From Sphingomonas lycopersici (GTDB lineage Bacteria > Pseudomonadota > Alphaproteobacteria > Sphingomonadales > Sphingomonadaceae): a stretch of 64,000 nucleotides of DNA. The DNA is taken from NCBI RefSeq assembly GCF_026130605.1, contig NZ_JANFAU010000007.1, positions 183,970-247,969 on the forward strand, given 5' to 3'. Below the pieces are notes generated by a model. It was not told where the DNA came from. It searched no databases and was given only the letters and a program-made list of their open reading frames with translations. A program made the translations under genes and the position numbers. Shown piece by piece: positions 8,889-16,913 of the stretch (positions within the stretch are counted from its first letter, which is position 1; each line of letters begins with the position of its first letter).

Positions 8889-9935
8889 TTAGAAATCCGC
8901 GCCGAGCGACAGCGCGACGCCGGCGCCGGGGCGCGCCGCACCCGCGATGCGCTGGCGCCATTCGAGCGTGATGCGCAGCGGGCGCGGGGTGGGGAGGATC
9001 ACGCCGGCCGCCGGGCCGATATCGAGCCGCGCCGCCCCACGCTGCGCGCCGCCCCACAGCCCGGCGCCGAGCTCGACCCGCGCGCCGCCGACGCGGGCGA
9101 CGGGGCGCATCGCGCGGGCTGCGGCGTCGACGAAGCCTTCGCCGCCGCCGCGCGCGATCACGCCGGCCTGCCCATAGCCTTCGAGCGCGAAGCCGGCGGC
9201 GAGCCGCGTCTGGGGTAGCCCGGCGATCACCCCGATCGTCGTGCCGTCGCGCGCGTTGGCGATCGCGATGCGCTGTTCGGCGAAGAGGTGGATCGGGTGC
9301 CGCGTCGGCCGCCAGTCGAGGCCGATCGCGGCTTCGCTTTGCCTCATCGTCAGCGCGGTGGAGACGCGCGCCGCGATCGCGACGCGGCGTGCCTCGCCCA
9401 GCGTATAAGTCACCCGCGCGCCGGCCTGGCTTCCGCCGAGCTGTGGCGCGAACGGCACCGCCGCACCGCCCCCGCCCCGCGCGATCAGCCACGCGCTCCC
9501 GCCCCAGCGCGAGGAGCGGTGCGAGGCGACGGATTTCGGCGGCGCCGCCGATGCGACGAGAGGGCGTGATTCGGTGTGGCGCGGTGAGTCGCTAAAAGCC
9601 GGCGTGTCCGGGGTAACTGCAAATCTCGTCTCCGGCTGCTTGGCGACGGATGTGCTTCCGTCCACGCGGCTCGGCTTTCTCTCCTCGTTATGCTTCCCCG
9701 TCATGCCGGGCTCGACCCGGCGTTCAGAGCGGCAAGCGACAGCGTCCGAGGCTCTGGATGCCGGGTCAAGCCCGGTATGACGATCAGTCTCGGGCCGGGC
9801 GGGGGAAGGAACATCTCGCGCCGGCGCCCGGCGGTCCGGTTGTCCTTCAACAGGCCACAGCATGAAGACGCGCATCGCGATCCACCCGCCGACGACGATG
9901 ACGATGAAGCGCAGCGGCCGGCTGGCGCGGATCAT
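8889..9935 (-). CDS. Membrane-anchored protein with NfrA-C-like beta domain
   Basis: A 348-residue protein. Residues 4-27 form a membrane anchor (FIVIVVGGWIAMRVFMLWP). A long low-complexity linker follows, and the last 190 or so residues are glycine-rich alternating strands ending RIAGAARPGAGVALSLGADF, which resembles the C-terminal domain of phage N4 receptor NfrA. Its ATG overlaps the stop of the glycosyltransferase gene (ATGA), so the two are coupled like nfrB-nfrA. The tetratricopeptide part of classical NfrA is missing. Part of the linker is encoded by a dispersed palindrome at 9700-9781 read through in frame. Assignment of the C-terminal domain is from pattern only. Confidence 0.7.
   Translation of the reverse strand: MIRASRPLRFIVIVVGGWIAMRVFMLWPVEGQPDRRAPARDVPSPARPETDRHTGLDPASRASDAVACRSERRVEPGMTGKHNEERKPSRVDGSTSVAKQPETRFAVTPDTPAFSDSPRHTESRPLVASAAPPKSVASHRSSRWGGSAWLIARGGGGAAVPFAPQLGGSQAGARVTYTLGEARRVAIAARVSTALTMRQSEAAIGLDWRPTRHPIHLFAEQRIAIANARDGTTIGVIAGLPQTRLAAGFALEGYGQAGVIARGGGEGFVDAAARAMRPVARVGGARVELGAGLWGGAQRGAARLDIGPAAGVILPTPRPLRITLEWRQRIAGAARPGAGVALSLGADF
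9700..9781. repeat. Dispersed palindrome inside a coding region
   Basis: The left arm GTCATGCCGGGCTCGACCCG at 9700-9719 and the right arm ending CGGGTCAAGCCCGGTATGAC at 9781 form a REP-like palindrome. A related half copy with TCAAGCCCGGCATGACGG is at 33653-33670. This copy falls within the NfrA-C-like gene and is translated in frame, encoding about 27 linker residues that include HTGLDPASRASD. Confidence 0.85.
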
Positions 9936-11302
9936 CCGATGTCCGTCGGAAAGGCGTGCGCGGTCTTGTCCCATTGCGGCGTGCGCCCGGCGAGGATCGC
10001 GGCATAGCGTGCCGCGGCCCGGCGCGCGGCGAGCAAGGCGATGATATTGCCGACGATCATCCGCGGCGGCGACCATAATGCCTCGCGCCAGCCATAGGCC
10101 GCGGCGGTAAAACCGGCACGGACCGCCGCGCGCCACGCCAGCAGCGCGGCATTGGCGAGCAGCAGCAGCGCCGTCGTCGGCCCCGGCGGTGTCACCGCAC
10201 TGCCGAGGATCAGATGCCCGGCCGCCGACCCCGCCCAGCCGACGATCGCGACATAGCCGGTCGCGAGCGTGATCACCGCCAGCGGCGCGCGGCGATCGTG
10301 CAGTCGCATCCAATGATCGCCGATGTCGCGCAGCCGCCCCCAGCCGAGCCGGTCCCAGCCGGCGAGCGCGATCCCGGTCATCCACCGCGCCTTCTGCCGC
10401 ACCGCCTCGGCGATGGTGGCGGGGAAATATTCGCGCACCGCGATCAGCGTGCCGCCGCGCGTTTCGCGGACCCGCGCGAAATGCGCCGCCGCGCCGACCG
10501 AGGCGAGGCGCAGGCCGAGTTCGTAATCCTCGGTCAGGCTCGTCGGGTCGAACGGCGCGTGGTGATCCGCCGCGACCCGCGCCAGCGCCTCGACCCGGAT
10601 CGCGCATCCCACGCCGGCGAGCGGTACCGCGGCGCGAAGCAAGGTGCGCACCGGCAGTTGCTTGCTGTGCGCCTCGGCGAATTCGTCGAGATAATGGCCC
10701 GAAACCAGCCGCGAGTCGCGCCGCGCCAGCGGCAGCACGGGAATCTGCACCACGGCATGCCGATCGAGCAGCGCGTCGAAGATGCGCAGTTCCGCCGGAT
10801 GCACCACATCCTCGGCATCGTGGAGCACGATCGCGTCGCTGCGCCGGCGGTCGCGTGCGTCGGCGGCGGCGACCGCGCGCCACAGCGTGTTGAGGCAATC
10901 GGCCTTGGTGGTCGGCCCGTGGCGCCGGCCGATCGTCAGCCGGACGCGGCGGTCGTGCGCGGCGATATCGGTGACCACCGCGATCGTCGCGCGATCATTG
11001 GGATAGCAGCCGACGATGATGATGAAATCGGGATGATCGAGCCGCGCCAGCGTGGTGCGCAGCATCGCGCCGATCACCGCGCTTTCGTCCCACGCGGGGA
11101 CGAGGATCGCGAAGCGCCGCGGCCGGGCCGGCGGGGAGAGATCGGCGAGGGTCACGCCGTCGCCGCGCTGCCGCAGCCGGCGGGTGAGCCAGATGACGTC
11201 GACCAGCAAATCGTCGATCCCGCCGATCAGAAAGCCGATCGCGGCGAACAACGTCGCCTCGCGCGTCGCCGCACCGAGCCATTCGAGCAGAATGCGTCCC
11301 AA
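9932..11302 (-). CDS. NfrB-like family 2 glycosyltransferase
   Basis: A 456-residue membrane glycosyltransferase. An N-terminal membrane segment is followed by a GT-A domain: FAILVPAWDESAVIG (nucleotide-sugar site), LHDAEDVVHP as the DxD-type metal motif, TEDYELGLRL as the TED acceptor motif, and QKARWMTG as Q/RxxRW. At least two C-terminal membrane helices follow. This set matches NfrB/cellulose-synthase-like enzymes that polymerise or export a surface polysaccharide. The start is a TTG at 11302, eight bases after a strong GGAGGGAAGG; longer frames run into the gluQ region. Its stop overlaps the next gene. Confidence 0.88.
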   Translation of the reverse strand: MGRILLEWLGAATREATLFAAIGFLIGGIDDLLVDVIWLTRRLRQRGDGVTLADLSPPARPRRFAILVPAWDESAVIGAMLRTTLARLDHPDFIIIVGCYPNDRATIAVVTDIAAHDRRVRLTIGRRHGPTTKADCLNTLWRAVAAADARDRRRSDAIVLHDAEDVVHPAELRIFDALLDRHAVVQIPVLPLARRDSRLVSGHYLDEFAEAHSKQLPVRTLLRAAVPLAGVGCAIRVEALARVAADHHAPFDPTSLTEDYELGLRLASVGAAAHFARVRETRGGTLIAVREYFPATIAEAVRQKARWMTGIALAGWDRLGWGRLRDIGDHWMRLHDRRAPLAVITLATGYVAIVGWAGSAAGHLILGSAVTPPGPTTALLLLANAALLAWRAAVRAGFTAAAYGWREALWSPPRMIVGNIIALLAARRAAARYAAILAGRTPQWDKTAHAFPTDIG

Positions 11303-11449
11303 GCCTTCCCTCCCCGATCCTGTGCGCCGAATCGGGGGGTGGCGTCGGTCATGGCTAGGACGGATCGGCGCGCGGCAGAACCCGGTTTTTTCACCGACCC
11401 GCCGCCGCCATGCCGGCGGATTATTGCCCGCTGCTCGCGCCTGCCCCAC

Positions 11450-12292
11450 ATGGCGCGGGTGACCGTCACCCGTTTCGCCCCTTCGCCGACCGGGCGGCTG
11501 CATCTCGGCCATGCGTGGTCGGCGATCCTGTCGCATGATTTCGCGCGATCGCGCGGCGGGCAATTCATCGTGCGGATCGAGGATATCGACGGCACGCGCA
11601 GCCGCCCCGAGCATGTCGCGACGATCCTCGAGGATCTCGAATGGCTCGGGCTCGAATGGGACGGGGAAATTATGTTCCAGTCGCGCCGGCTCGATCATTA
11701 TGCCGCCGCGCTCGACCGGCTGCGCGCGATGGGGCTGCTCTATCGCTGTTTCTGCACCCGCGCCGAGATCGCCGCCGCCAGCCTCGCCGCGCCGCACGGC
11801 GCCGAGCCGGTCTATCCCGGCACCTGCCGCGGGATCGACGCGGCCGGGCGAATCGATGAGCCGCATTGCTGGCGGATCGACATGGCGAAGGCGGCGGCAC
11901 TCGCCGGACCGCTCGTCTGGACCGATCACGGCGTCGAGGTCGCCGCCGATCCGCTTGCCGCCGGGGATGTCGTGCTCGCGCGCAAGGATGCGCCGGCGAG
12001 CTATCATCTCGCGGTGACGATCGACGATGCCGCGCAGGGCGTCACCGATGTGGTGCGCGGGCGCGATCTGTTCGCCGCGACGCACGTCCACCGGCTGCTC
12101 CAGGCGCTGCTCGGGCTGCCGGTGCCGGCTTATCATCATCACGATCTGCTCATCGGGGCGGACGGCGAGCGGCTCGCCAAGCGGCATGACAGCCCGACGC
12201 TCGCGGCGATGCGCGCAGCGGGCGAGGACGGGCGCGCGGTGGCGGCGATGTTAAGGGCCGGGCGGCTTCCCAATATCGGTGCAAGCGCGTAG
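11450..12292 (+). CDS. gluQ: Glutamyl-Q tRNA(Asp) synthetase
   Basis: A 280-residue truncated relative of glutamyl-tRNA synthetase that attaches glutamate to queuosine at the wobble position of tRNA-Asp. The HIGH-type motif is HLGH at residues 18-21 after RFAPSPTGRL. The zinc knuckle is CFC followed by YPGTCRG. A KMSKS equivalent occurs as RLAKRHDS near the C terminus. The tRNA anticodon-binding domain of full GluRS is absent, as expected for GluQRS. It begins at the ATG at 11450, which places the HIGH motif at the usual distance. A small membrane protein gene follows 10 bases later. Confidence 0.95.
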   Translation: MARVTVTRFAPSPTGRLHLGHAWSAILSHDFARSRGGQFIVRIEDIDGTRSRPEHVATILEDLEWLGLEWDGEIMFQSRRLDHYAAALDRLRAMGLLYRCFCTRAEIAAASLAAPHGAEPVYPGTCRGIDAAGRIDEPHCWRIDMAKAAALAGPLVWTDHGVEVAADPLAAGDVVLARKDAPASYHLAVTIDDAAQGVTDVVRGRDLFAATHVHRLLQALLGLPVPAYHHHDLLIGADGERLAKRHDSPTLAAMRAAGEDGRAVAAMLRAGRLPNIGASA

Positions 12293-12302
12293 GGGGACGG
12301 GC

Positions 12303-12539
12303 ATGAAGATCTTCCTCGTCATCCTGCTGGTGGCAGCGATGATCGCCACGGTGGTCGCGCTGGTGCGCGGCATCGTCACCTTCCTGCAGGGCGCGAGCGC
12401 CGAGGCGCGCGGCGAGACCCGCGACGGGCCGAGCGAGAGCCAGCTCAAGTCGAATCGCATGATGCAGCAGCGCATCCTGTTTCAGGCGCTGGCGATCCTG
12501 ATCTGCGTCGTGCTGCTGTTCGCGATGGGGCGGACGTAA
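12303..12539 (+). CDS. Small twin-transmembrane protein (HIG1-like)
   Basis: A 78-residue protein with two hydrophobic helices (about residues 3-27 and 56-74) separated by a polar loop rich in Glu, Arg and Ser. Short proteins of this layout, called twin-transmembrane or HIG1-domain-like proteins, are common upstream of the cob(I)alamin adenosyltransferase gene in related bacteria. The function is unknown. I chose the ATG at 12303, since the upstream extension has no match to the pattern. Confidence 0.75.
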   Translation: MKIFLVILLVAAMIATVVALVRGIVTFLQGASAEARGETRDGPSESQLKSNRMMQQRILFQALAILICVVLLFAMGRT

Positions 12540-12553
12540 ACCCAGATCCAATG

Positions 12554-12637
12554 TGTCCCCGCGAAGGCGGGGATCCAGGGCCAAAAGCGTCAACGTCGGT
12601 GACCGGGGGCGCTGGCCCTCCCGCCTTTGTGGGGACA
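12554..12637. repeat. Dispersed palindrome, TGTCCCCGC family
   Basis: The left arm TGTCCCCGCGAAGGCGGGG begins at 12554 and the right arm CCCGCCTTTGTGGGGACA ends at 12637, making an imperfect hairpin of a kind abundant in sphingomonad intergenic regions. Related copies are at 19819-19911 and 57348-57430. It separates the small membrane protein gene from the adenosyltransferase gene. Confidence 0.8.
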
Positions 12638-12678
12638 CGTGCCTTCTTCCGCCACGCCCCGCCCGCTAGGATCGAAAA

Positions 12679-13248
12679 ATGGTCAAGCTCAACAAGATCT
12701 ACACCCGCACCGGGGACGACGGGACGACCGGGCTGGTCGACGGCAGCCGCGTGTCGAAGACCGATGCGCGGATGCAGGCGATCGGCGATGTCGACGAAAC
12801 CAATTCGGCGATCGGGGTGGCGATCGCGGCGCTCGACGATGCCGAGCTCGGCGCAGCGCTGGCGCGGATCCAGAACGATCTGTTCGATCTCGGCGCCGAT
12901 CTCGCCACGCCGGGGGAGGATTTCACCCCGACCGAGATGACCCTGCGCATCATCCCCGCGCAGGTGGCGCGGCTCGAGGCGGAGATCGACGCGATGAACG
13001 CGGGGGTGCCGCCGCTGCGGAGCTTCATTCTGCCGGGCGGCGCGGCGGCCTCGCTCCACCTCGCCCGCGCGATCGCGCGGCGGGCGGAGCGCTCGGCGGT
13101 GGCGACAGCGCAGGGCGGCGCCGGCGGGGTCAACCCGCAGGCGTTGATCTATCTCAATCGCCTGTCGGATTTCCTGTTCGTCGCTTGTCGGCTGGTCAAT
13201 CTGCGTGCCGGCGGCGATGTCTTGTGGGTGCCCGGCGGGGCACGCTGA
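12679..13248 (+). CDS. PduO-type cob(I)alamin adenosyltransferase
   Basis: A 189-residue enzyme converting cob(I)alamin and ATP to adenosylcobalamin. The N-terminal TRTGDDGTTGLVDGSRV segment is the ATP-binding signature of PduO-type transferases, and GDVDETNSAIG and the late NRLSDFLFVACR motif also fit. It is cytoplasmic and expected to be trimeric. It probably supplies cofactor for B12-dependent enzymes encoded elsewhere; the cobS/cobT genes at 26.5-29.4 kb are the other cobalamin-related genes in the window. A DUF1993 gene follows after 22 bases. Confidence 0.95.
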   Translation: MVKLNKIYTRTGDDGTTGLVDGSRVSKTDARMQAIGDVDETNSAIGVAIAALDDAELGAALARIQNDLFDLGADLATPGEDFTPTEMTLRIIPAQVARLEAEIDAMNAGVPPLRSFILPGGAAASLHLARAIARRAERSAVATAQGGAGGVNPQALIYLNRLSDFLFVACRLVNLRAGGDVLWVPGGAR

Positions 13249-13270
13249 CCACCGGTTGGGAGCAACGAAC

Positions 13271-13813
13271 ATGCTGACGTCCTTTATCGTGCCGGCTTAT
13301 GCGCAGATGCTGCGGGCGCTTTCCGGCTGGCTCGACAAGGCCGAGGCGCAGAAGCCCGGCGCGGCGGCCGAGGCGTTGCTCGCCGCGCGGCTGGCGCCCG
13401 ACATGTTTCCGCTCGCGGTGCAGATACGGTTCGTTTGCGTCCAGGCGCAGGAGCCGATCTTCCGGTTGCGCGGCGAGCCGGTCCCGGCGACGCTCGACGC
13501 GCGCGATGCCGAGGCTTTTCCCGGCACGATCGCCGAGGCCAAGGCGCAGATCGCCGCGGCGATCGCGGCGCTCGACGCGGTGCCCGCAGACGCGCTGGAC
13601 GGCGCCGCGCAGCAGCCGCTGGCGCTCGCAATGCCCAACGGCATGGCGTTCGATCTGACCGGCGCGGATTATGCGCGCGACTGGTCGGTCCCCCAATTCT
13701 ATTTCCACCTGATGACCGCCTACGCCATTTTGCGGAACAACGGCGTCGATCTCGGCAAGCCCGATTATGTGCCGCATATGCGCAGCTATGTGCGGCAAAG
13801 CGTGCCGGCATAG
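13271..13813 (+). CDS. DUF1993 family protein (first copy)
   Basis: A 180-residue protein matching the DUF1993 pattern: an N-terminal FIVPAYAQMLRALSGWLDKA helix, LAARLAPDMFPLAVQIRFV, and a C-terminal PQFYFHLMTAYAILRNNGVD block. The family looks like a DinB-type four-helix bundle; no activity is established. The start is the ATG at 13271, after GGGAGCAACGAAC. A second, clearly related protein is encoded at 47256-47777, with LAPDM and [14 protein letters not shown] segments at the same positions. Confidence 0.85.
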   Translation: MLTSFIVPAYAQMLRALSGWLDKAEAQKPGAAAEALLAARLAPDMFPLAVQIRFVCVQAQEPIFRLRGEPVPATLDARDAEAFPGTIAEAKAQIAAAIAALDAVPADALDGAAQQPLALAMPNGMAFDLTGADYARDWSVPQFYFHLMTAYAILRNNGVDLGKPDYVPHMRSYVRQSVPA

Positions 13814-13923
13814 CGGGGGCGTAAACGCCCGGCGGTGATGCCAGGCGGCCACCGCGCGTTTCGGGCGCAACCCACCCCTTTCCCCGGCCGACGCGACGGG
13901 CTATGGCGCGACGCGAGCCGGCC

Positions 13924-14823
13924 ATGAGCACTGCATCCCCTCTTCTGCCGCCAGCCCACTGGCGCGATTTCCTGGCGCTGACCAAGCCCCGGGTGATGAC
14001 GCTCGTCGTGTTCACCGGATTGTGCGGGATGCTCGCCGCGCCGGGGCATATCAACCCGGTGCTGGGGTTCACCGCGATCCTGTGCATCGCGCTCGGCGCG
14101 GGTGCGGCGGGGGCGCTCAACCAATGGTATGAGGCTGATATCGACGCGGTGATGCGACGCACCGCCGAACGCCCGCTCCCCGCGGGGCGGATGGAGCGGC
14201 AGGCGGCGCTGCATTTCGGCGTCGGGCTCGCCGCCTTCTCGGTGATCCTGATGGGGCTGGCGCTCAATCTCGCGGCGGCGGCGATCCTGGCGATCTCGAT
14301 CCTGTTCTATGTCCTCGTCTACACCGTGTGGCTCAAGCCGCGCACCCCGCAGAATATCGTCATTGGCGGCGCCGCCGGGGCGTTTCCGCCGCTGATCGGC
14401 TGGGCCGCCGCGACCGGGCAGGTCGCGCTGCTGCCCTTGCTGCTGTTCATGCTGGTGTTCCTGTGGACCCCGCCGCATTTCTGGGCGCTCGCGCTGTTCG
14501 TTAAGACCGATTACGCCAATGCCGGCATCCCGATGCTGCCGGTGGTCGCGGGCGAGCGCACCACGCGCCACCAGATCGGGCTCTATACGATCCCGATGGC
14601 GGCGGCGGCGGTGCTGCCCTGGCCGCTCGGGCTGACCGGCACGATCTATGGCGTGGTGTCGCTGGTGACGACGGCGTGGTTCGCATTGCTCGCGCTGCGC
14701 GTCGCGACCCGCACGAGCCAGCCAGACGATGCGATGAAGCCCGAAAAGGCGTTGTTCAAATATTCGATCCTCTACCTGTTCGTCGTGTTCGGCGCGCTGG
14801 TGATCGACCGGTGGGTGGCATGA
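13924..14823 (+). CDS. ctaB: Protoheme IX farnesyltransferase (heme O synthase)
   Basis: A 299-residue inner-membrane UbiA-family prenyltransferase that farnesylates heme B to heme O for cytochrome oxidase. The first Asp-rich motif appears as [15 protein letters not shown] and the second near [28 protein letters not shown] at the N terminus is typical of CtaB. About nine membrane helices are visible. I chose the ATG at 13924; an in-frame ATG at 13903 would add seven residues. The oxidase subunit II and I genes that commonly precede ctaB in sphingomonads are not upstream here. Its stop overlaps the next gene by four bases. Confidence 0.95.
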   Translation: MSTASPLLPPAHWRDFLALTKPRVMTLVVFTGLCGMLAAPGHINPVLGFTAILCIALGAGAAGALNQWYEADIDAVMRRTAERPLPAGRMERQAALHFGVGLAAFSVILMGLALNLAAAAILAISILFYVLVYTVWLKPRTPQNIVIGGAAGAFPPLIGWAAATGQVALLPLLLFMLVFLWTPPHFWALALFVKTDYANAGIPMLPVVAGERTTRHQIGLYTIPMAAAAVLPWPLGLTGTIYGVVSLVTTAWFALLALRVATRTSQPDDAMKPEKALFKYSILYLFVVFGALVIDRWVA

Positions 14824-14972
14824 AGCGAGACGATAACAAGCAGGGGGAAAACCTGATCCGCCAGCGGCAGAAGGGCCGCGCGATCGTGATGGCGGTGCTG
14901 CTGGGCGCCTTCGTGCTGCTCGTGTTCGCGATCACCATCGTCAAGATCAAGGCGGGGATCGCCGCGCGATGA
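14820..14972 (+). CDS. Small cox-operon membrane protein (CoxF-like)
   Basis: A 50-residue protein: a charged N terminus ([18 protein letters not shown]), one membrane helix (about residues 21-44) and a short basic tail. It starts at an ATG that overlaps the ctaB stop and ends overlapping the ctaG start, so all three are tightly coupled. Small single-helix proteins at this position in alphaproteobacterial cox operons are thought to help assemble the oxidase. No specific activity can be inferred. Confidence 0.85.
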   Translation: MKRDDNKQGENLIRQRQKGRAIVMAVLLGAFVLLVFAITIVKIKAGIAAR

Positions 14973-15508
14973 AGGTCACCCGCACCACGCGCACGGCGCT
15001 GTTCGCGGTGCTCGGTATCTGCTTCATGACCGGGCTCGCCTTCGCCAGCGTGCCGCTTTACCGATTGTTCTGCCAGGCGACCGGGCTCAACGGCACCACC
15101 AATCGCGGGACGGCGGCGCCCGGCGGGGTGCATCATGCGATCCGCATCAATTTCGACGCCAATACCAGCCCGAAGCTGCCGTGGCGCTTCACGCCGGAAA
15201 AGGAGGACGAGACGGTCGACGTCGGCGCGCGCGACATGGCCTTCTTCACCGCCACCAACCGCGCCGCCGTGCCGGTCACCGGCACCGCGACCTATAATGT
15301 CACCCCGGCGCAGGCGGGCAAATATTTCACCAAGATCCAGTGCTTCTGCTTCACCCAGCAGACGCTGAAGCCGGGCGAGACGGTGCGTATGCCGGTGATC
15401 TTCTTCGTCGATCCGAAGATCCTCGACGATCCCGATACCAAGGATGTCGAGACGATCACGCTGAGCTACACATTTTACCCGGTGGATTCCGACAAGCCCA
15501 CGAGCTAG
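14969..15508 (+). CDS. ctaG: Cytochrome c oxidase assembly protein CtaG (Cox11)
   Basis: A 179-residue membrane-anchored copper chaperone for the CuB site of subunit I. One N-terminal membrane helix (residues 9-28) is followed by a conserved PLYRLFCQATGLNGTT segment and a periplasmic immunoglobulin-like domain. The copper-binding CFCF motif is present (KIQCFCFTQQTLKPGE). The length and motifs are complete. It lies between the small coupled membrane protein and ctaE. Confidence 0.96.
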   Translation: MKVTRTTRTALFAVLGICFMTGLAFASVPLYRLFCQATGLNGTTNRGTAAPGGVHHAIRINFDANTSPKLPWRFTPEKEDETVDVGARDMAFFTATNRAAVPVTGTATYNVTPAQAGKYFTKIQCFCFTQQTLKPGETVRMPVIFFVDPKILDDPDTKDVETITLSYTFYPVDSDKPTS

Positions 15509-15541
15509 AGCAAAGCCAATTTAGGAACAGGGAAGCGACGA

Positions 15542-16468
15542 ATGGCCGGCGCCAAGAACCACGATTATCATATCCTGCCCCCCGATCCGTGGCCGTTGAT
15601 CGGATCGTTCTCGGCGCTCGCGATGGCGGCCGGCGGCATCATGTGGATGCACGGCGGGCATGTCGGCAAGCCGAACGGTGGCGGCTTCCTGTTCTTCGCC
15701 GGGCTCGTGGCGGTGCTGTTCACGATGTTCTGCTGGTGGCGCAACGTGATCAAGGAAGCGCATGCCGGCGATCACACCCCGGTGGTGCAGCTCCATTTCC
15801 GCTACGGGATGATCCTGTTCATCGCCTCGGAGGTGATGTTCTTCGTCGGCTGGTTCTGGGCCTATTTCGATTTCGCGCTCTTCCCGGCGGCGATCAGCTT
15901 CGTCAACGGGCAGGTCGAACATGCGGTCGAGGGCGGCGCGGCGATCGCGGCGCAATGGCCGCCCAAGGGGCTCGAGGTGATCGACGCCTTCGAATTCCCG
16001 CTGCTCAACACCCTCATCCTGCTCACCAGCGGCACCACGGTGACCTGGGCGCACCACGCGCTGATCCACAATCAGCGCGGCGGCGAGAAGACCGGGCTGT
16101 GGGGGCTGATCGGCGTCGGCAACCGCGACAGCGTGCTCAAGGGGCTGTGGCTGACGATCGTGCTCGGCATGATCTTCACCTCGATCCAGGTCTATGAATA
16201 CATTCATGCGCCTTTCCCCTTCAAGGGGCTGAACTATGGCGCGGCCTTCTTCATGGCGACCGGTTTCCACGGTTTCCACGTGATCATCGGCACGATCTTC
16301 CTGATCGTCTGCCTGATCCGCGCCTATAAGGGCGATTTCACCCCGCGGCAGCATTTCGGCTTCGAAGCGGCGGCGTGGTACTGGCATTTCGTCGACGTGG
16401 TGTGGCTGTTCCTGTTCGTCGCCATCTATGTGTGGGGCGGCTGGGGCGCGCCGGTCCACGGTGGCTGA
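15542..16468 (+). CDS. ctaE: Cytochrome c oxidase subunit III
   Basis: A 308-residue, seven-helix subunit III of aa3-type oxidase. It starts with HDYHILPPDPWPLIGS, contains the FIASEVMFFVGWFWAYF helix with its conserved Glu, the NTLILLTSGTTVTWAHHALI helix, and ends WYWHFVDVVWLFLFVAIYVW. All are hallmarks of CoxC/CtaE. It lies in the assembly run 33 bases after ctaG, and its last codons overlap the GTG start of the DUF983 gene. The catalytic subunits I and II are not in this window. Confidence 0.97.
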   Translation: MAGAKNHDYHILPPDPWPLIGSFSALAMAAGGIMWMHGGHVGKPNGGGFLFFAGLVAVLFTMFCWWRNVIKEAHAGDHTPVVQLHFRYGMILFIASEVMFFVGWFWAYFDFALFPAAISFVNGQVEHAVEGGAAIAAQWPPKGLEVIDAFEFPLLNTLILLTSGTTVTWAHHALIHNQRGGEKTGLWGLIGVGNRDSVLKGLWLTIVLGMIFTSIQVYEYIHAPFPFKGLNYGAAFFMATGFHGFHVIIGTIFLIVCLIRAYKGDFTPRQHFGFEAAAWYWHFVDVVWLFLFVAIYVWGGWGAPVHGG

Positions 16469-16913
16469 GCCGGATCGGGGTTCGGGCCGGGCGGACACGT
16501 CCGCCGGCCCCGACGCCCCGACCGATAAGGTTGCGACGGGCGCGGGGGCCGAAGCCGGCCTGCCGCGCCCGCTCGATTGTGGGCTCAAGGGATTGTGCCC
16601 GCGCTGCGGCGCGAAAACCCTGTTCGCCGGCTGGACGCGATTCGCCGAGCGCTGCCACGCCTGCGGGCTCGATTATGCCGCGTTCAACGTCGGCGACGGG
16701 CCGGCGGCATTCCTCACCCTGATCCTCGGCGCGCTGGTGGTGGTCGGCGCGGTGACGCTGGAGCTGACGCTCGGCCCGCCGCTCTGGGTGCAATTGCTGA
16801 TCTGGGCGCCGGTGACGCTCGCCGGGGTGGTGCTGAGCCTCAGGCTCGCCAAGGGCTGGCTGATCGCGCTCGAATATCGCAACGCCGCGCGCGAAGGCCG
16901 GTTGAAGCAATGA
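16461..16913 (+). CDS. DUF983 membrane protein of the cox operon
   Basis: A 150-residue protein with a disordered N terminus, a zinc-ribbon-like pair CPRCG and CHACG (about residues 47-74) and two membrane helices (about 82-130). DUF983 proteins are regularly encoded between ctaE and SURF1 in alphaproteobacteria; their role is unknown, though oxidase assembly is likely from context. The start is a GTG at 16461 that overlaps the ctaE stop (GTGGCTGA). The stop overlaps the SURF1 ATG. Confidence 0.88.
   Translation: MAEPDRGSGRADTSAGPDAPTDKVATGAGAEAGLPRPLDCGLKGLCPRCGAKTLFAGWTRFAERCHACGLDYAAFNVGDGPAAFLTLILGALVVVGAVTLELTLGPPLWVQLLIWAPVTLAGVVLSLRLAKGWLIALEYRNAAREGRLKQ

Noticed and set aside
8889..10898. 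A 669-residue form of the NfrA-C-like protein extending back through the glycosyltransferase gene
   Set aside because: The extension is out of frame with the glycosyltransferase gene and low-complexity. The ATG at 9935 overlapping the glycosyltransferase stop is the natural start.
9932..12187. A 751-residue form of the glycosyltransferase starting in the gluQ region
   Set aside because: The first 290 or so residues are antisense to gluQ and low in complexity. The TTG at 11302 with GGAGGGAAGG explains the start.
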